A stretch of 64,000 nt of DNA, taken from the NCBI GenBank assembly GCA_021292165.1, contig CM037879.1, positions 289,638,272-289,702,271 of the forward strand, in the 5' to 3' direction. Positions 22,325-32,929 of the stretch are shown piece by piece. Within the stretch, counting starts at the first letter, position 1. Every line of letters begins with the position of its first letter. This DNA is from Shinisaurus crocodilurus (Eukaryota; Chordata; Lepidosauria; Squamata; Shinisauridae). A model generated the notes under the pieces. That model saw only the letters and a list, made by a program, of their open reading frames with translations, did no database searches and was not told the origin of the DNA. Position numbers and translations under genes: made by a program.

Positions 22325-22410
22325 GGAGCTCAGTGGTCGAGCAACTATTATTTGCATGCAGAAAAGGTCCCAGGTTCAATCCCTGCTGTCTCCAGTTCAA
22401 ATGATCTCCA
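22325..22410 (+). mobile_element. tRNA-derived SINE K head
   Basis: tRNA-like A box (gctcagtggtcgagc) and B box (ggttcaatccc) followed by 'tctccagtt'. No acceptor stem or folded tRNA, so not a tRNA gene. Confidence 0.7.
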
Positions 22411-22447
22411 TTGTGGGGTGGCCAAGTTGGAGAACTACCGCCAGAGT

Positions 22448-22625
22448 CACATTGATTTATTCATTTATTTATGTGTAGCATTTCTATCCCGTCCTCTTAG
22501 CCAGAAAGTCTCCCAGAGTAGCTTACAAAATTCATAAATGAGAAAGACAGTCCCTGCCTGCAGGCTTGCAATCTAAAAGACAAGACACGAAAGGAAAGGG
22601 GACTGGGAGGGAGGAAGGGGAAAAA
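22448..22625. mobile_element. Unclassified interspersed repeat
   Basis: Starts with a (TTTA)-rich tail and carries 'agtccctgcctgcaggcttg', a phrase I associate with widespread reptile LINE or SINE tails. Family not resolved. Confidence 0.4.
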
Positions 22626-22705
22626 ACCAAATTCAGACGCTAGACTCTTACTTGCAAAGAGTAGCGGATCAAGTGTATGGCTCAATAGATACCAGCTTCA
22701 GATGC

Positions 22706-22885
22706 AGCAGGGGCTGTAACTTGGTGGTACAGCGCATGCCCTTCCATCCAGAAGGTCCCAGGTTCAAATCTCCGGGAAAGACCCCTGTCTGAAACCCTGG
22801 AGAGTTGCTACTGGAGAGTAGATAGTACTGAGCCAGATGGACAGGTGGTCTGACTTGGGAGCTTCTTACATTCCTTCCTCTGGGA
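22706..22885 (+). mobile_element. tRNA-derived SINE K, near full length
   Basis: Head (gtggtacagcgcatgc, B box ggttcaaatct), body (gggaaagacccctgtctgaa) and tail (gatggacaggtggtctgact; agcttcttacattc). Confidence 0.75.
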
Positions 22886-22983
22886 GAGGAAAAGTCGTTT
22901 ATTATCTATATGCCACTTTTCTATTAAAATAATAACCAAAGCAGCTTACAAAAAAAAAAAAGTTTTTAAAAAATCATATAATA

Positions 22984-22984
<1 letters not shown>

Positions 22985-23025
<41 letters not shown>
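22985..23025. repeat. (TAG)n microsatellite
   Basis: A trinucleotide run directly abutting the 3' end of the minus-strand LINE at 23029. Confidence 0.95.
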
Positions 23026-23028
23026 GCG

Positions 23029-23326
23029 ATCACTCGTGACCGAGTAAGATTGTCTTCCAGGATAAAAAATTACAAAAAGAAAATTTTAAAAGGAGGAAAT
23101 TCTAAAGAAAAATATTGTGTAGACTCTAGCGATGGGTCCGTAAGTGACTGTGGAGGCCAATTCTAGATCCACACAGCTTCCCACAGTGAGGACACAGGTT
23201 ACCAGATGGAGGATGGTCCTGTAAAGGATTCGTTTGACGTGCTTTTCGCTTAGCACGTTTCTCCCTTTCACCTTGCACTCGGGCTTCTGCAAAGTCCATG
23301 GAACCTTTGTGAAAGGCCAGCAACAA
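23029..23326 (-). mobile_element. LINE ORF2 C-terminus with C2H2 finger, copy 3
   Basis: Minus-strand partner of 4030-4310 with an intact 66-codon frame ending in the same zinc finger and the same UTR end 'gtcacgagtgatcgcct'. Here it is followed by (CTA)n instead of (GAT)n. 5'-truncated. Confidence 0.8.
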
Positions 23327-23329
23327 TGG

Positions 23330-23660
23330 AACAAGAAGAAATCATTTAAAGCAACAACCACAGCCACTGTAGAATGAAATTAGCCTTCAGTCATGAGTTT
23401 CGGAGGGTTTGGAACCAAGTTTTCCATTTACATAGAGCAGTGTTCAAAGCAAAAGCCCACAAACAAAATACTGATGATGATGATGTGGTCCAGCTGGTCC
23501 AACTGGACTATTCTTTCAAAGAAGAGCTGCAAAACCTGATCAGGAGTCACATTCCACCGATTACTAGACTAGAGGGATCCAGTTACACACCTTCCTGAAC
23601 AAGGTAGCAAAATATTTTTAACAAGGTGTAGGAATAAAATTCTCGCCAGGGAAGAACAGC
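23330..23660. other. Unassigned sequence
   Basis: No family recognised. A (GAT)n patch lies near 23471. Confidence 0.35.
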
Positions 23661-23663
23661 AAA

Positions 23664-23852
23664 GGGTGCAATTCTGTGCATGTTGAGAGAGAGAAAAGTC
23701 CTACAAGTCCCAGCCCGCCCCAGCCAGCCTGCAAGTCCCAGCATGCCCCAGCCAGCATAGCTGGCTGGGGCATGCTGGGACTTGTAGGCTGGCTGGGGCG
23801 GGCTGGGACTTGTAGGACATTTTCCTGTTTCAACCTGCACGGGATTGCACCC
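23664..23852. mobile_element. Harbinger-like MITE B, extended palindrome
   Basis: Outer ends GGGTGCAATTC and GGGATTGCACCC with AAA on both sides. The palindrome is longer than usual because the 'caagtcccagc' core is present twice per arm. Confidence 0.75.
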
Positions 23853-23859
23853 AAAGTTA

Positions 23860-24620
23860 AATACAAAGGTCATCTTAGCACTGGCTGAAGGATCCGCACA
23901 CAGGATCCTGCTGTCCCGAGCAGTGGTCGCGGACGCGGTTGGATTCTCCGGGGATTTTTAGTTCATGACAAGGGGCGAAGTAATTGAAACCGGCTTGTAG
24001 TCAGCAGGCAAGAGGACCGCTTCCAAGCACGAAGGGCCCGCAGTTTGCAAAGGAGCAGATCCAGAAAGCGTGCTCTTCTAAAACAATAATAATAATTAAA
24101 ATTTTAAAAAAAAGATCCACATGCCAGTTTGGCTCAGACGTGGCCTTCAAGTCTGGAAAAGAGTACGTAGTCGCTCCCGCGACAAGCCGCAACCCCACTG
24201 CCGCCGCCCCCGTCTCGGCATCCCCTGGGACACTTTATTCCCGACACATGTGGAGTACAGACATGCCCGTCTCTGGCAAGACAAGCTGTTGCTTGCTATG
24301 ATGATAGCAATGGGGCGGGGCTGCTGCGTTAGCGACGGCTGAAGTCTATTCGCTTCACATTGTTCGAGCCCCAATGACTCCAGCGGGTCGCAGGATCGAC
24401 TTCCCAGGAAATAAAATATCAGGAGTCCCTTCTCAGGCAGCCTTTCTGGGCCGCTCGCCTATCACATCACTTGCCCAGAGTTAACCCTCTCACACGAGCC
24501 GGGCCCGCTGCCAGATCCTGACCCGGGACATCACGGGGTTACAGTCAGGGTCACACATCACCAAGTAGCGGCAGAACGTTTGCTCCATCTAGCAGCCTTT
24601 CCCACCCCAGCGCCCTCTGG
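23860..24620. other. Unassigned sequence
   Basis: No repeat family recognised, apart from A-rich simple sequence near 24080-24115. No supported frame. Confidence 0.35.
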
Positions 24621-24622
24621 AC

Positions 24623-25066
24623 ATAGAATCATAGAAAAGTAGAGTTGGAAGGGGCCCACAAGGCCATCGAGTCAAACCCCCTGCTCAATGCAGGAATCCA
24701 GGTCAAAGCATCCCTGACAGATGATTGTCCAGCCGCACCTTGAATGCCTCCAGACTGGGAGAGCCCACCACCTCCCCAGGTAGTTGATTCCATTGTCTTA
24801 TTGCTCTGACAGTCAGGAAATTTTTCCTGATGTTTAGGTGGAATCTAGGTTCCTGTAACTTGAGCCCATTATTCCGTGTCCTACAAACTGGGATGATCGA
24901 GAAGAGATCCTGGCCCTCCTCTGTGTGACAACCCTTCAAGTACTGAAAGAGTGCGATCATATCTCCCCTCAGTCTCCTCTTCTGAAGGCTAAACATGCCC
25001 AGTTCTTTCAGTCTCTCCTCATAGGGCCTTGTTTCCAGTCCCTTTATCATCCTTGTTGCCCACATG
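24623..25066 (-). mobile_element. CR1 LINE ORF2 C-terminus and 3' UTR
   Basis: A 120-codon minus-strand open frame (24703-25065) reads as the end of CR1 ORF2 (GLETRPYEERLKELGMFSLQ; RLRGDMIALFQYLKG; WNQLPGEVV). Next comes the UTR with the octamer-type end 'atagaatcatagaa'. The reverse transcriptase core is missing. The open frame indicates a fairly young copy. Confidence 0.9.
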
Positions 25067-25165
25067 TTGGACTACAACTCCCATCACCCCCAGCCACCAT
25101 GGCCATTGGCCTTGATGGCTGGGGGTGATGAGAGTTGTAGTCCAGCAGATCTGGAGAGCACCGGA
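25067..25165. mobile_element. hAT-type palindromic MITE J
   Basis: Hairpin 'ttggactacaactcccatca' with its inverse 'gagttgtagtccagcag'. Ends worn. Confidence 0.6.
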
Positions 25166-25714
25166 ATGCGGAAGGCCGCTGTATAGAATCGCTGTTTGTC
25201 AGTTTCTTCACTTGTGTCAATTGCATTTAACATGGGCATTATTTTTCTAATCATCTTCTTAAACGTAATTGAACAACAGAGACACTTTTTCAGAGACAAC
25301 ATCAGAATTCTGGCACTTTTACATAAGAACATGAAGAGCCCTGCTGGATCAGAGCAAGGGTCCATCTAGTGCAGCATTCTGTACACACAGTGGCCAACCA
25401 GCTGCCCACGGGATCCCACAAGCAGGCAGGAGTGCAACGGCACCCATCTGCCCATCTTCCCCAGCAACTGGGGTTCACAGGCATACTGCTTCTGATACTG
25501 GAGGTAGCATATAGCCAATCAGGACTAGAAGCCATCGATAGCCTTCTCCTCCTCCATGAATTTGTCCAATCCCCTTTGAAAGCAGTCCAAATTGGTGGCC
25601 ATCACCACATCCTGTGGAAGTGAGTTCCATAGTTCAACTATGCGCTGTGTGAAGAAAGACTTCCTTTTATCTGTCCTGATTCTCCCACCACTCAGCTTCA
25701 TGGGAGGACCCTGC

Positions 25715-26065
25715 TGGGTTCTACTATTAACTGTTGTAAACCGCCCGGAGAGCTTCGGCTATTGGGCGGTATAAAAATGTACAGCCATGCCTTGGATTGA
25801 GAGCATAATTCGTTCCGGAAACGTGTTTGTAATCCAAAACACTCTTATATCAAAACGAAATCCCCCCCAAAAAAAAATTGTACAGAGATTTTTAATTTAA
25901 GCCGTACTACAGTACTTGTATTGCAAGACGTCGCTTGTATATCAAGTCAAAAAATAAAAAAAATAAAAATTTAAAAATTTGCTTGTCTTGCAAAATGCTC
26001 TCAAACCAAGTTACTTGCAATCCAAGGTATTACTGTATTAAATAAATAAATAATAAAAATACAAG
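25715..26065 (+). mobile_element. L2 LINE 3' end split by element E
   Basis: 'gtaaaccgcccggagagctt' to 'gggcggtataaaaatg' precedes element E, and the (TAAA)n tail follows it. Confidence 0.8.
25782..26035. mobile_element. Tc1/mariner-like element E, copy 2
   Basis: Inverted CCTTGGATTG and CAATCCAAGG ends with TA duplications (25780-25781, 26036-26037). Inserted in the tail of an L2. Confidence 0.88.
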
Positions 26066-26448
26066 AGAGGGAGAAAAATGTCTCCCTGTCCACTTTCTCC
26101 ATACCAGGCATAATTGTGCACATCTCTATCATGTCTCCCTCACTCACCGTTTCTCTAACCTAAACAATCCCAGCTGCTGTAACCTTTCCCCTTTGTGGGT
26201 CCTGGGAGTGGAGCCAAGTAATTCCGGGCAGGCACAGAAGCGGAGCGGTGCCTCGCACAAACGGGTCTATTCACCTACATTGCATGGCTTTTAAAAAAAA
26301 AAAAAGCCGCTGAAGGGGGATAAACATTTAGCTATTTATCACATGTGTATCCCGCCTTGCTTTCAAAGAGCTCGAGGCTGTGCACACGGTTCTTCCCACG
26401 CCCACCCCATTTTAACCTCTCAACAACCCTGCGAGGTAGGTTAGGCTG

Positions 26449-27424
26449 TGTCAGGGGCTGCTGGATCTGTGTGCCGCTGCCCCGTGTGGCAAACCACTGA
26501 ACTGCAGGTGGCAGTTTTCTCAGGGAGGTACCCTTGAGCCCAGGCTGGCCATTGGATCCTTCTTGGCAGAAAGGAGTATCAAAGGGCTTCCTGTTCCATC
26601 TAAACTTTGCTTGAACAACATGCGCTTCCGGGGTTGTAGAGTGTTCATGTCTGCCGGTTCCAGGGATGGGGACTCGGACTCGAGGACTCGACTCGTGAGT
26701 CGGACTGAGTCCCCCCTCTGACTCGAGTCAGACTCGAGTCCCAATATTTTTAATGGGACTCGAGACTCGACTCGGGACTCGAGACCAAGGACTCGTGTTC
26801 CTCAAATGCAACATGGATAGGTTTTAGGAAGTACAGCAAGTTTATTTTTTAAAATCATTTCCCTAAAATGCAACCTTTCAGACATTTTGGGTTTGGCTGC
26901 CTCTGCCTGCCTGTTTGGGGTTCCCTGCCTCCTCTGCCTGCCTGGTCTCTTCTTAACCAGTTCCACAGTTTGAATTGTCCAAGACAAAGGCCTCTGCCTG
27001 TCTGGTTATTTTGGGTTTGTCTGCCTGGTCTGTTCTTGCCAAAATCAGTGGCAGAGTTTTGAAATAAAAAGGCACACACTTGTGCCTAGAATTTATTTAA
27101 GCCACACATCTGAAATAGCCTTATTTTGTTGGGGAAAACCCCAATTGATTTTAATAGGGACTTGTGGAGTCAGCTTTGGGAGTGACTCGGGACTTGTGAG
27201 TCACCATTTTGGACCAGGGACTCGGACTCGAGACTTGGGTCCAAAGACTCGTGACTTGACTCGTGACTCGAGACCAAGGACTCTTCAACATCCCTGCCTG
27301 GTTCTCACTTGCTCCAATCTCCTGGTTTGTCCTCCGGTTCTGACTAGCTCCTGCCTCCTGGCTTATCTCACGGCTCCTGGTTCCCAGCTCACCTCAGACT
27401 GCGGCCCACGGCACAACCCTGACA
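26449..27424. mobile_element. Probable solo LTR (Gypsy-type) carrying a hAT insertion
   Basis: It starts TGTCAGGGG and ends CCCTGACA, the TG..CA form of a long terminal repeat, inside a SINE. The pentamers ggctg and ggtgg on either side are only partly alike. Without the hAT element it is about 330 bases. No coding region is attached. Assignment to Gypsy is by general resemblance only. Confidence 0.55.
26661..27296. mobile_element. hAT element C with GACTCG arrays, copy 1
   Basis: Ends CAGGGATG and CATCCCTG. Flanking octamers gccggttc and cctggttc match at 6 of 8. Both subterminal zones are crowded with GACTCG/CGAGTC motifs. The centre is (TCTGCCTGCC)-rich and AT-rich. No transposase. Confidence 0.9.
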
Positions 27425-27469
27425 GGTGGAGAGAGAATGATTGGCCTGCGATCATCCAGTGAGCTTCAT

Positions 27470-27715
27470 AGAGAGCCAGCGTGGCGTAGTGGTGAGGGTG
27501 TTGGACTGGGAACTCGGGAGATCCGGGTTCTAGTCCCCGCTCGGCCATGAAACTCACTGGGCGACTTTGGGCCAGTGACTGACTCTCAGCCTGACCTACC
27601 TCACAGGGTTGTTGTGAGGATAAAATGGGGAGGAGGAGGATTATGTTAGGCCACCTTTGGGTTTCTTGCAGGGGAAAAAAAAAAGTGGGATGTAAATATA
27701 ATAAATAAATAAATG
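27470..27715 (+). mobile_element. SINE S1, well preserved
   Basis: A box tggcgtagtgg and B box ggttctagtcc are intact. Tail 'gggatgtaaatataataaat'. Inserted in an older copy of the same family in opposite orientation. Confidence 0.9.
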
Positions 27716-27749
27716 GTTGAGCAAGGACTTGAACTTTGCTGGGCCAGCC

Positions 27750-27985
27750 CTCACATGAGGTGAGGCGAGACTCACCTCAGACAGTGGATTGGGAGGGGTG
27801 GCAGATTGCGCCCCTCCTAGTGTTGGGAGGGGTGGGCTGCCACTGCCAGCCGAGCCCAAGGACTCCCTCTGAGGAAAAATCCCTCAGAGCAAGGCGCTGG
27901 GCAGGAAGCCGCACGACTCTGGAGAACTAGGAAGTGGCCCTTGTGCCGGGTGAAGCTGTTAGTCCATCTAGCCCAGTACAGTCTA
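27750..27985. other. Unassigned sequence
   Basis: No family recognised. Confidence 0.35.
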
Positions 27986-27989
27986 TTCC

Positions 27990-28370
27990 AGAGCTATTGG
28001 ACCTCTTCCGGCTCAAGGGCCAAATTCCAATTTGGGGAACCTCTGGGGTGGGGTGGGGGGCATCCCAGTGGTGGGCGGGGCAGAAGTTGAAAGGGCTGGA
28101 GCCAAACATACAAAGAAATACCAGCATATTTTAGCTTAAAGCTCTTACTGCCAGCGTGGAAGTCTTCGGAGAGGCATTTCAATGCATTTTAGAAGGGGGA
28201 CGGATGGACGCACAGAAGCCAGGAAACCACCAAATGATTGGTAGCTGGGGAGAAAGGTGATGGGGGCTAAAGGAAGGGGGGCATGGCTACCTGGGGAACC
28301 CCAGAAGGCCAGACTGGGACCCAAGGAGGGCCAGCTTTGGTTCATGTGGGCCTGAGCTTCTGACTGGAAG
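27990..28370. mobile_element. hAT-like element F, copy 1
   Basis: Shares 'ctcaagggccaaattcc', 'tggtgggcgggg' and 'attttagcttaaagctctt' with copies at 40816 and 55458. Ends not intact. Confidence 0.6.
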
Positions 28371-28633
28371 GAGGTTGCCCAGGACCTCAGGCAGCAAAGG
28401 ACCTTCCCTGTGCCCTTTTAAGTAGGGATGCCAAGGATGGAACTCCTGCCTGCCATGCATGGGCTCCAGAGAGCTATGGCTCCACCCCAGCACTTCAGCC
28501 ACCCCCTGGGTCGTTTGTTTTAAGTACTGAGTCAATGGGACATGTCGCCCGTGGAAGACGTACGTACAGTGGCCTCCCGTGACCAGGGTGAAGAGACAAC
28601 TGGAGGGGTGAACAACGGGCAGGCATGGTTTAC
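28371..28633. other. Unassigned sequence
   Basis: No family recognised. Confidence 0.35.
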
Positions 28634-28641
28634 ATCTAGGG

Positions 28642-28747
28642 CAGTGTTCTCCAACCTTGGGTCCCCAGATGTTTTTGGCCTACAACTCCCAGCATGCTGG
28701 GAGTTGTAGGCCAAAAACATCTGGGGACCCAAGGTTGGAGAACACTG
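28642..28747. mobile_element. Palindromic hAT MITE A, short copy 4
   Basis: A 106-base perfect or near-perfect hairpin lacking the central 'ccagccagc' part. 8-bp TSD atctaggg (28634-28641, 28748-28755). The right TSD is shared with the next element. Confidence 0.93.
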
Positions 28748-28755
28748 ATCTAGGG

Positions 28756-29677
28756 CAGTGATGGCGAACCTATGGCAAGGGTGCCACAGCTGGCACGCAG
28801 GGACCGCTCTGTGGGCACTCGAGCCATTGGTCACCAGATCGTCACAAGACTGTCCCCTTCTGCAAAACACTAATGATCTTGTTCTTTCTCACAGTGTGGA
28901 ACAGAATGATTTTATTCTAGAATTCCTGTTACAGAATTCTTTTCTACATTGTTACCACATTTAAAAGATTTTGAAGAATGATGCACAGAGCATGGCTTGG
29001 ATGTAATGCCCTAACAGTTGACCTGAGTGCTGCGTGTGTTGCTCTCAAACTAACAGAGTATGTGCCAAGGTTTGACAAATTATCAGCATGCATGCAATAG
29101 CAAAAATCACATTAATTGTGCAAAAGCATGCCCAATGCAAACTTTTACCTACTGCAGTGTTTGCAGTCTAAGACATAAAGTGTTTAAAATGTGTTAAGCA
29201 CGTCTAGTTTTCTTGTTTATCTTGCTCATCCTAGTACAGGTTGACTTTTACTTTTACTAATCTGACACCTGTAGAAGCAGGGAAAGGACCCGGGGTAAAG
29301 CTTGCCCCATACAATTTCAGTCTGGCATATAATCATATTACAAGTTGAGAATCCCTTATCCAAAAATACATGTGCCTAATTATTTAAAAAGTTTGTATAA
29401 ATTCCCTTCAGGCTATGTGTACAATGTAGTACTATAATAATTTTTTGATTTGATTTTTTTTCCCAACAAAAAACTGTTTGTATCATTGAAAGCTCTGCTA
29501 TTGTGTTTTTCTTTTAAGACAAAAGATGTTAATTAGTTCGGACAACTGTATGAGTTGTTTTTCTAAAACTAAAACCTCGGTATTCAGGTTTAATTGCAGT
29601 GTTGGCACTTTGAAATAAATAAGTTGGTTTTGTGTTGCAGTTTGGGCACTTGGGCTCAAAAAGGTTCGCCATCACTG
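28756..29677. mobile_element. hAT element resembling OposCharlie1 (OC1)
   Basis: The ends CAGTGATGGCGAACCT and AAGGTTCGCCATCACTG are inverted, and the 8-bp TSD atctaggg is perfect (28748-28755, 29678-29685). 922 bases, no transposase frame. The terminal sequences resemble what I recall of OposCharlie1, a hAT family reported as horizontally transferred among tetrapods. That name needs a database check. Confidence 0.85.
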
Positions 29678-29689
29678 ATCTAGGGAATC

Positions 29690-29760
29690 CGGTTCTTGTA
29701 GGGGAGTTGGCAGACAACCCAGGAAGGTCCCTCTCCACTTCCAGGCCCCACAGCAATTTG

Positions 29761-29803
<43 letters not shown>

Positions 29804-30495
29804 TCCTCGTAACTTGTAAGAGCCTCGTCCGGCATGCGTGATCCTTGCAAACAGGTGAGCCTGCTGTGGCCTTGTCGCTCTTCCTTCCTTTCGGCCTGCT
29901 CGGCCTGTTCCGCCATCATTTAGTCATGGCTGAGCCGGCGGAGCGCCGCTTCTGGCATTCCATGCCAATTCACCCCGGCGCAAAGGCCAACTTGGAATGT
30001 TTAACCTGGGAACGTCTCTTTTTCCCCAAATCCCATGAAAGACTCTCTTTGTCCGGGCACAGGAAAGGAGAAGAGCCCCGTGAAATGCGGGGACAGGTGT
30101 TGGCATGGCTTTTCAGATCAGCTTCTCTGGGATATCCAGCCGCACAGAAGGCCGGGGCGGCACATTCCAGCAGGGAGCTCGGCCTCCGAGTCTCACACTT
30201 GTGCCTCTCTAAGAACAAGGAGCGGGCTTCCCGGGGCGGGCGGCATCTTAACTGCCACACAAATCGATGGCAGACGCTCTGGAGGCAACAACGGCGATAC
30301 AGAGAGACTTGGAGGAGGGTTACGTGAACTGTGCTCTTCATTTCATTTTTGCTGGAAAACCCAGATTCTGTGCCCAGGAAAACCAAACAGAACACATGGC
30401 AAAAGTTAGCATACGACAAATTATGTTGAGTAACATTGTGCTTCTGATGGAAATGGCAAGGGGCAAGGAGAGGCACAACTCTGCCTGTATATATT
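29690..30495. other. Unassigned sequence with (GT)n
   Basis: A (GT)n run lies at about 29763-29802. The rest shows no repeat signature, and frames up to 168 codons lack similarity. Confidence 0.4.
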
Positions 30496-30499
30496 TTTA

Positions 30500-30772
30500 T
30501 TTATTTATTTATTATATTTATACCCCACCTTTTTTCCTGCAAGGAACCCAAGGCAGCTTACATAATCCTCCTCCTCCTCCTCCTCCTCCTCCTCCTCCTC
30601 CTCCTCCTCCTCCTCTCCATTTTATCCTCACGACAACCCTGTGAGGTAGGTTAGGCTAAGAGTCAGTGACTGACCCAAAGTCGCCCAGTGAGTTTCATGG
30701 CTGAGCGGGGACTCGAACTCGGATCTCCTGAGTCCCAGTCCAACTCCCTCACCACTATGCCACACTGGCTCT
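30500..30772 (-). mobile_element. SINE S1 with (CTC)n expansion
   Basis: Minus-strand copy. The 'cctcctcctc' stretch normal to the family is expanded to about 50 bases at 30567-30617. Head at right (ccactatgccacactggctc). Confidence 0.9.
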
Positions 30773-30779
30773 TTTTAAG

Positions 30780-31612
30780 CTTGACTTCGTAGCCATAAGG
30801 ACTAGGAACATGGGTTTGCTTAAAAAAAAAAAAAAGCTGAGATTTTCCTGTGAAAATACAGGAAACAAATGACAAGCCCCCCACCCCCCACCCCCAGACT
30901 TGCTGCTCCTCTTCCCCACTGCAAGCTGCTTGTTCCCCTGCCTCTTACTCTGGACCAGGCAATGGTGGTGGTGAGAAGGAGGAACAGAAGATGCCGCAGC
31001 CTCCTTGGTCGCTGGCTCTCTGCCTGCCAAGCAAGCAAGCAAGCAAGCGGGAGCCATGACGAGGAAAAGCAGCTGGTGACAATGGCGGTGCGAAGGTGAA
31101 CTCACTGAAGGAGGGGAGCCCCATGGAAGGTGTCTTGCCCAAGGGCCCTCCAGAACCTGGCACCTGCTGGTAGGGACGGGGCAGGCAGCTGCGGTCGACG
31201 GAGTTAAGAGGACAGTGCCGGTGAATGCAGGTGCGCGGCGGCAGGGCTGGAGCTCCGGCCGACACCGCTCTTGGGCAGGCCACCGAGCTGTCTGCCTGCA
31301 GCGGCCACCTCGCGAAGGCCAGAGTGCGGCCCTGTGTGTACGTGTGAGTCCCCGGGCCCGGCATCACAGTCTTGCCAGCATGTGATGTGAGCACATCGGG
31401 GGGCATGCGACATGCGTGGCCAGCGCAAGTAAGATGGGCAACACCGGCGAGCTCTGCCGCGTGGCCCTGGGACACCACTTAGCGTCGCTGCCTTGGTCGG
31501 ACAGGCGGGCGTTCTGCTGGGAGCAGCTTCCGGTGGGGGCTCCTACTGAGCGTTGCTTGCCCAGGGCCGCCCCCCCCCCCCGGAACCTGGAGCTGGGCCT
31601 AGAGCCTGAGCA
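30780..31612. other. Unassigned, moderately GC-rich
   Basis: No family recognised. A short (GCAA)n run lies near 31029-31048. Confidence 0.35.
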
Positions 31613-31614
31613 TT

Positions 31615-31695
31615 TTCCACTCAGGAGTAAGACCCACAGAGTTCCAGACGGCTTGTTCCCAAGCAGGTAAGCGTAGGATTGCAGCCTGCGTGTCA
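31615..31695. mobile_element. Short MITE-like fragment (family L)
   Basis: 'cactcaggagtaagaccc' to 'gcgtaggattgcagcct' resembles a short repeat also seen at 39105-39165 and 58488-58572. Confidence 0.4.
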
Positions 31696-31699
31696 CCCT

Positions 31700-32788
31700 T
31701 TCCCCCTCTCTGTCTCTCTGCCCGGTGGCTTCAGCAGCAGCCCGGCGTGGAGCTCCATGCCAGGAAAAGCCTAAGCGTCAGCTCCTAAATCGTTTGCACA
31801 TCAGGGCTGCTACTGGAAAAAGCACACAAGAGCCATCTTCGCCCGAGTCTGCACACGGCAGAAGCTGGAGACGTCCATGCGCTGAACCCCATGCGGGGTT
31901 ATTCACGTCTGCCGTCGCCGCCGCTGCTTCGCTCCTCCATGTGGCCCACAGACATCAGGGGGCCTGTGTGGAATTCGGCAGCACATGGACCCAGCCATTC
32001 GTCTCTGCCTGACGCGGTGCCAGGCGCCAGCCTTCATGGACGGGCGGCCAAAGGAGCCATCCCCCCGATGGAACTCAGCTGACACCCGAGACCGACAGGC
32101 GGCTGCGGTGGAGCAGCGCTCGCGACGGATTTGGACCGGCGGTTATTATTAGCTGTCAGATCCTGTCCTGCGACACAGACTGAGAGCTCCTGGCTGAAGG
32201 TAGTGAAAAAGGGCATATTCGAATCTCGGCACAGCAGAGTCCTAGAATCGTACCGTCCTAGGCCTGGAATCTCCCAGTAGGTCCATTCCGTCCAAGCGCT
32301 CGTACATGGTGACTACTAGGGCTGGAGAGATGGATCTCTTGAAATCCGGCCCGTATCCGTTTCCCATGCGCTCATTCATAAGTCAGTTTCTGACCGGTTT
32401 CTGCATCAATCTGCATAACTTCATTAACACACATTTTTGTATGCATTTTACCCTAAAGTATGCATCACATGTACATTTTGGTATGGGTTTTTTTTTTGTA
32501 GCTGAAAAGTGAATTGCAAAATGCAGAAGTGCACGATGACGGATAGCTGGGTTCTGATCCATGTCTTGGTCCAGGAAGTGTGAATCAGGTCAGTTTTTTT
32601 AAAAATGCAGATGGGCATGGAACACAATCTTCCTCAAGCATCTCTAGTGACCGAAGTGCTTAATCTTTTTTTAATGAGTGGTTTGGGGGCTCAAACAAGC
32701 CATGAAGCAGCACCCCTAGTCCTGGCTGAAATCCTTTCCTCCTAATCTCAGATGGGTGTTTGCCTTTTTAAGGATTTGTTTTTTTCAC
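31700..32788. other. Unassigned sequence
   Basis: 32330-32560 has 'atgcatttt'-type phrases similar to 62690-62870 and may be a decayed repeat. No gene supported. Confidence 0.35.
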
Positions 32789-32791
32789 TTA

Positions 32792-32925
32792 TGGTGCAAT
32801 CCTATGCACGTTGAGACAGAAAAAAATCCTACAACTCCCAGCATTCCCCAGCCAGCTGTGCTGGCTGGGGAATGCTGGGAACTGTAGGATTTTTTTTCTG
32901 TCTCAACTTGCGCAGGATTGCACCC
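32792..32925. mobile_element. Harbinger-like MITE B with TTA TSD
   Basis: Hairpin with ends TGGTGCAATCC and GGATTGCACCC, TTA on both sides (32789-32791, 32926-32928). Core ctacaactcccagcattcc in both arms. Confidence 0.82.
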
Positions 32926-32929
32926 TTAA

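Larger units (their letters stand above)
25320..26220 (-). mobile_element. CR1/L3-type LINE 3' region, nested
   Basis: 25320-25712 is the minus-strand 3' UTR and ORF end. 26066-26220 continues upstream ORF sequence (ctctatcatgtctccc). Between them is an L2 3' end that itself holds a mariner-like MITE. Confidence 0.7.
26325..27745 (-). mobile_element. Old SINE S1 broken by an LTR and a younger SINE
   Basis: 26325-26448, 27425-27469 and 27716-27745 are consecutive pieces of one decayed minus-strand SINE (caacaaccctgcgaggtagg; gatcatccagtgagcttcat; tgagcaaggacttgaa). An LTR (26449-27424) and a plus-strand SINE (27470-27715) divide it. Confidence 0.65.

Noticed and set aside
22325..22410. A tRNA gene
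   Set aside because: A and B boxes are present but no cloverleaf or acceptor stem closes, and the sequence continues into a SINE body seen elsewhere.
29845..30476. 160- and 168-codon overlapping open frames
   Set aside because: No protein family features, no splice context, and the two strands are open by chance.
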